Assembly: GCF_019207085.1 (NCBI RefSeq)
Contig: NZ_JAATOM010000009.1
Span: forward strand, 186,001-250,000
Direction of reading: 5' to 3'
Source: Variovorax sp. dw_308
GTDB taxonomy: Bacteria > Pseudomonadota > Gammaproteobacteria > Burkholderiales > Burkholderiaceae_C
DNA length: 64,000 nt
Every line of letters begins with the position of its first letter. Position 1 is the first letter of the stretch. Below the pieces are notes generated by a model, which ran no database searches, was not told where the DNA came from, and saw only the letters and a list, made by a program, of their open reading frames with translations. Made by a program: the position numbers and the translations under genes. Shown here piece after piece: positions 61,739 through 64,000 of this stretch.

Positions 61739-62992
61739 TCAATAGGTCTCGACGTGGTAGCGGCCCGCGGCGCGCATCCGGTCGCGTACGCGAATCCAGT
61801 CGAGGCCGGCGGTGCCGCAGACTTCGGCCAGGGCTTGCTCGACGCCTTGCTCCATTCCCTTCAGACCGCAGATGTATAGATGCGTCAGATCGTCGCGCAA
61901 TAGAGCCGACACCAGCGCCGCCGATGCGCGGATGCGTTGCTGGACACGGATCTTCGGGCGATCTTCCAGACGCGAGTAACTGAAATCGCGTTGCACGGTG
62001 GTGACGGGCAGCTCCTCCAGGTAGTCGACGTAAGGCATCGACTGCGGCGTCTGCGCCCCGTAGAACAGCACGAGCTTTCCTGTTGACGACTCCGGTGCCA
62101 ACTGGCGGCGCCGTTCGACGAAGCCGCGGAAGGGCGCGACGCCGGTGCCGGTGCACACCATGACGATGTTGGCGGCCGGGTCATTGGGCATCAGGAAGGT
62201 GGCGCCAAACGGGCCGGTGACGTCGACGCTGGCGCCTGCCGACAGGTCACACAAATGGTTCGAGCACAAGCCACCTTGTACGCGCTTGACCGTCAGGGCC
62301 ACTGTGTTCGGCTCGCCTGCTTCGCCATTGCGAGGGCTCGCGATGGAGTACTGCCGCACCGCATGGCGCTTGCCCTGGCTGTCGGCTCCCGGCATGACGA
62401 TGCCGAGGCTCTGGCCTTCGAGCACCGGGAACATGCCATCGGCAAACCGCAGCACGATGTGGCGGACGTCGGTGTCGGATTCGGGCGCGGTCAGCCTGAC
62501 GTTGGCCACGATCGTTGCCGTGGCCGGCTGGTTGCGCTTGAACGCATTGACCACCGGCCGGCTGGCGGAGGACGGCGCGGCGGGCTTGACCGCAAACGCA
62601 TCCGTCAACTCGCTTTCGGCCAGCGCGGGAAGCTCTTCCGCCGGCTCGATCGTCGGGGGGACGAGGTGCGCTGCATCCTTCAAGTCGATCGCGATCCCGG
62701 CCTGCTGCGCAGGCAACTGCGACCAGCTGAACTGTTCGTCGACGCTGTACGTCGAGCTGACGTCGCGCCAATTGGCGATGGCTCCCGTCGGGCAAGGATC
62801 AAGGCACTTGCCGCAGCCTGTGCAGGCGTCGAAAAGCACGGCGTAGTTGTCGTCGTTGTGGACGATGCCGCCGTGCGGACAACTCTCCTCGCAGGTGTTG
62901 CACCGGATGCAGACCTCGGGGTCGATCAGATGCTGCCGCATGAAAGCGACCCTGGATGAGACAGGCAGCGCTGCGAAGGCAGTGGCGGTCAT
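61739..62992 (-). CDS. boxA: BoxA-like NADPH:ferredoxin-type flavin reductase with two [4Fe-4S] clusters
   Basis: This 417-residue protein is homologous to BoxA, the reductase of benzoyl-CoA 2,3-epoxidase. N-terminal bicluster: CIRCNTCEESC and CTGCGKCLDPC (about residues 28-70). A linker follows, then the FAD/NADPH module with RQYSIASP (FAD) and CTGTGVAPFRGF (NADPH). The start at 62992 overlaps the P450 stop by 4 bases. No BoxB or BoxC is in the window, so here it probably feeds the P450 through the ferredoxin, which is inference. In the benzoyl-CoA pathway BoxA passes NADPH electrons to BoxB. Confidence 0.82.
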   Translation of the reverse strand: MTATAFAALPVSSRVAFMRQHLIDPEVCIRCNTCEESCPHGGIVHNDDNYAVLFDACTGCGKCLDPCPTGAIANWRDVSSTYSVDEQFSWSQLPAQQAGIAIDLKDAAHLVPPTIEPAEELPALAESELTDAFAVKPAAPSSASRPVVNAFKRNQPATATIVANVRLTAPESDTDVRHIVLRFADGMFPVLEGQSLGIVMPGADSQGKRHAVRQYSIASPRNGEAGEPNTVALTVKRVQGGLCSNHLCDLSAGASVDVTGPFGATFLMPNDPAANIVMVCTGTGVAPFRGFVERRRQLAPESSTGKLVLFYGAQTPQSMPYVDYLEELPVTTVQRDFSYSRLEDRPKIRVQQRIRASAALVSALLRDDLTHLYICGLKGMEQGVEQALAEVCGTAGLDWIRVRDRMRAAGRYHVETY

Positions 62993-64000
62993 TGGTCCAC
63001 TCCGATGTGAACATGCTCGGGGCCGCGGGTCTGCCCGGTGCTCCATTCGACGCCATCGGGATCGGTCAGGTGGAAATTCGGCATCACGCGCAGCCACTCC
63101 TCCAGCGCGATGCGAAGCTCCAGCCGTGCCACGTTGGAGCCCAGGCAGCGATGCGGGCCGGAACTGAACGTCAGGTGCCTGTTGCGCTTGCGATCGAGCT
63201 TGACGACGTCCGGGTCTTCGAAGACTTCCGGGTCGCGATTTGCTGCGGCCAATGGCAGGATCACACGCTCCTGTGCGGCGATGCAGCGTCCGTGCAGTTC
63301 GACCTCCTCGCTCGCCAGGCGCGCGATCGACACCGGTGCATAGGCCCGCAGCAGTTCCTCGATGGCGGTGGTGCGCATGATGCCCGGATCGGCCAGCAGC
63401 GTGGCGCGGTCCTTGGGGTGCGATGCGAGGTGCCACAGGCTCGCTCCTATTGCGCTCCAGGTCGTGTCGGCGCCGGCCAGCACCAGCAGGAAGAGACTGC
63501 CCAGCTTGTGCTTGCGGGACAGCGGCTGGCCGTCGAGCGTGGCGTGTCCGAGGTAGCTGATGATGTCGTCGCCCGGGTTGCGCGTACGTTCCTCCAGCAA
63601 CTGCTCGAGGTACTGCAACTTTTCCTGGATGACGGCACTGCGCACGGCCTGGTCGAGCGGCCCGAGGCGGATCAGCCGAACCACCCAGTCCACGAACCGG
63701 TCGCGCGCGTCGGCAGGCACCTTCAGGATCTTGGTGATCACTGCCAGCGCAAGCGGCATCGCGAAGTCCGAGACTGCGTCGCCGTGGCCACGTTCGGCAA
63801 TGGCCTGTGCAAGCCGCTGTGCTTCCTCGTGAACGAAGGGCTCAAGTTGGGCGACGCGGTCGGGCGTGAAGTAGGGCGCCAGCAGGTCGCGGTGCGCCTT
63901 GTGATCTTCCGGATTCGACGTGAGGGGGGGCATGAACAGTTCGCGCCCCATGGCGGGAACGGGGCCGGCAACCTCGACGGCACGCGAAGAATAGTGCGCC
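62989..64000 (-). CDS. Cytochrome P450, cut by window edge
   Basis: This is the C-terminal 337 residues of a P450; the 5' end is beyond 64000. Motifs are the I-helix AGADTTWSAIG, the ExxR pair in AIEELLRAY, and the heme loop FSSGPHRCLGSN with the cysteine ligand. The visible N-terminal part (SSRAVEVAGP, then LTSNPEDHKAHRDLLAP) fits the region just after the B helix of soluble bacterial P450s, so about 60-80 residues are missing. It shares an operon with the BoxA-like reductase, ferredoxin and DUF2889 genes, so it is probably a soluble class of hydroxylase. The substrate is unknown. Confidence 0.95.
   Translation of the reverse strand, partial: AHYSSRAVEVAGPVPAMGRELFMPPLTSNPEDHKAHRDLLAPYFTPDRVAQLEPFVHEEAQRLAQAIAERGHGDAVSDFAMPLALAVITKILKVPADARDRFVDWVVRLIRLGPLDQAVRSAVIQEKLQYLEQLLEERTRNPGDDIISYLGHATLDGQPLSRKHKLGSLFLLVLAGADTTWSAIGASLWHLASHPKDRATLLADPGIMRTTAIEELLRAYAPVSIARLASEEVELHGRCIAAQERVILPLAAANRDPEVFEDPDVVKLDRKRNRHLTFSSGPHRCLGSNVARLELRIALEEWLRVMPNFHLTDPDGVEWSTGQTRGPEHVHIGVDQ

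Noticed and set aside
61739..62992. Call of a complete benzoyl-CoA (box) pathway
   Set aside because: Only the BoxA-like reductase is present; no BoxB, BoxC or benzoate-CoA ligase sits beside it in the window.

Overview
The window is high-GC DNA from a betaproteobacterium of the order Burkholderiales, most likely Comamonadaceae and close to Variovorax. This rests on the housekeeping order ispE-lolB-TPR protein-mutM-dynamin-like GTPase-mutY and rapZ-recN-nadK/hrcA, on the tRNA-Gln-prs-rplY-pth string, and on several orphan Bug-type solute receptors. No database search was possible, so the taxonomy is inference from gene families and gene order.

Region 1 (1-11000, minus strand) is transport. 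It holds a metal (probably zinc) ABC permease and binding protein with an outer-membrane barrel protein and a small CxxC protein. Next comes a dipeptide-type ABC transporter (two permeases, two ATPases, one binding protein) that continues into an amidase and a GNAT acetyltransferase. Region 2 (11000-26500) is core genome: a YfhL-type ferredoxin, pth, rplY, prs, tRNA-Gln, ispE, lolB, a TPR protein, mutM, a dynamin-like GTPase, mutY, rapZ, recN, nadK, hrcA, and two tRNAs (a CAU tRNA and tRNA-Arg). Many of these genes overlap by 4 bases, indicating tight operons.

Region 3 (26380-29650) is a decayed prophage at the 3' end of tRNA-Arg. The integrase carries both a nonsense codon and a frameshift. 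A small overlapping upstream gene survives, and the far end keeps a lysis cassette (membrane protein, holin with an in-frame stop, GH19 endolysin, Rz, nested Rz1).

Region 4 (29667-48680) is a catabolic island. It contains two paralogous modules, each with a FadR-type GntR regulator, a Bug receptor, a crotonase, an AMP-forming acyl-CoA ligase and a CaiB/BaiF CoA-transferase. Extra SDR, aldehyde dehydrogenase, ligase, Bug, PaaX-type and LysR-type genes lie within it. The logic is uptake of an organic acid, CoA activation or transfer, and hydration or cleavage; the substrate cannot be read from the sequence.

Region 5 (48823-64000) continues the island. An M20 amidohydrolase and a symporter are followed by an MFS transporter, an aldehyde dehydrogenase and a GMC alcohol oxidase on the plus strand. 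A converging minus-strand set contains a cytochrome P450, a BoxA-like flavin reductase, a small ferredoxin, a DUF2889 protein, a Bug receptor, an AttH-like protein, a phosphotransferase, an unknown protein and a thioesterase. An 11-bp palindrome, TGGGT-N-ACCCA, lies in front of three of these transcription units (near 38748, 51489 and 60641) and suggests one regulon. The most novel parts are the P450/BoxA-like/ferredoxin chain with its uncharacterised companions, and this shared operator.
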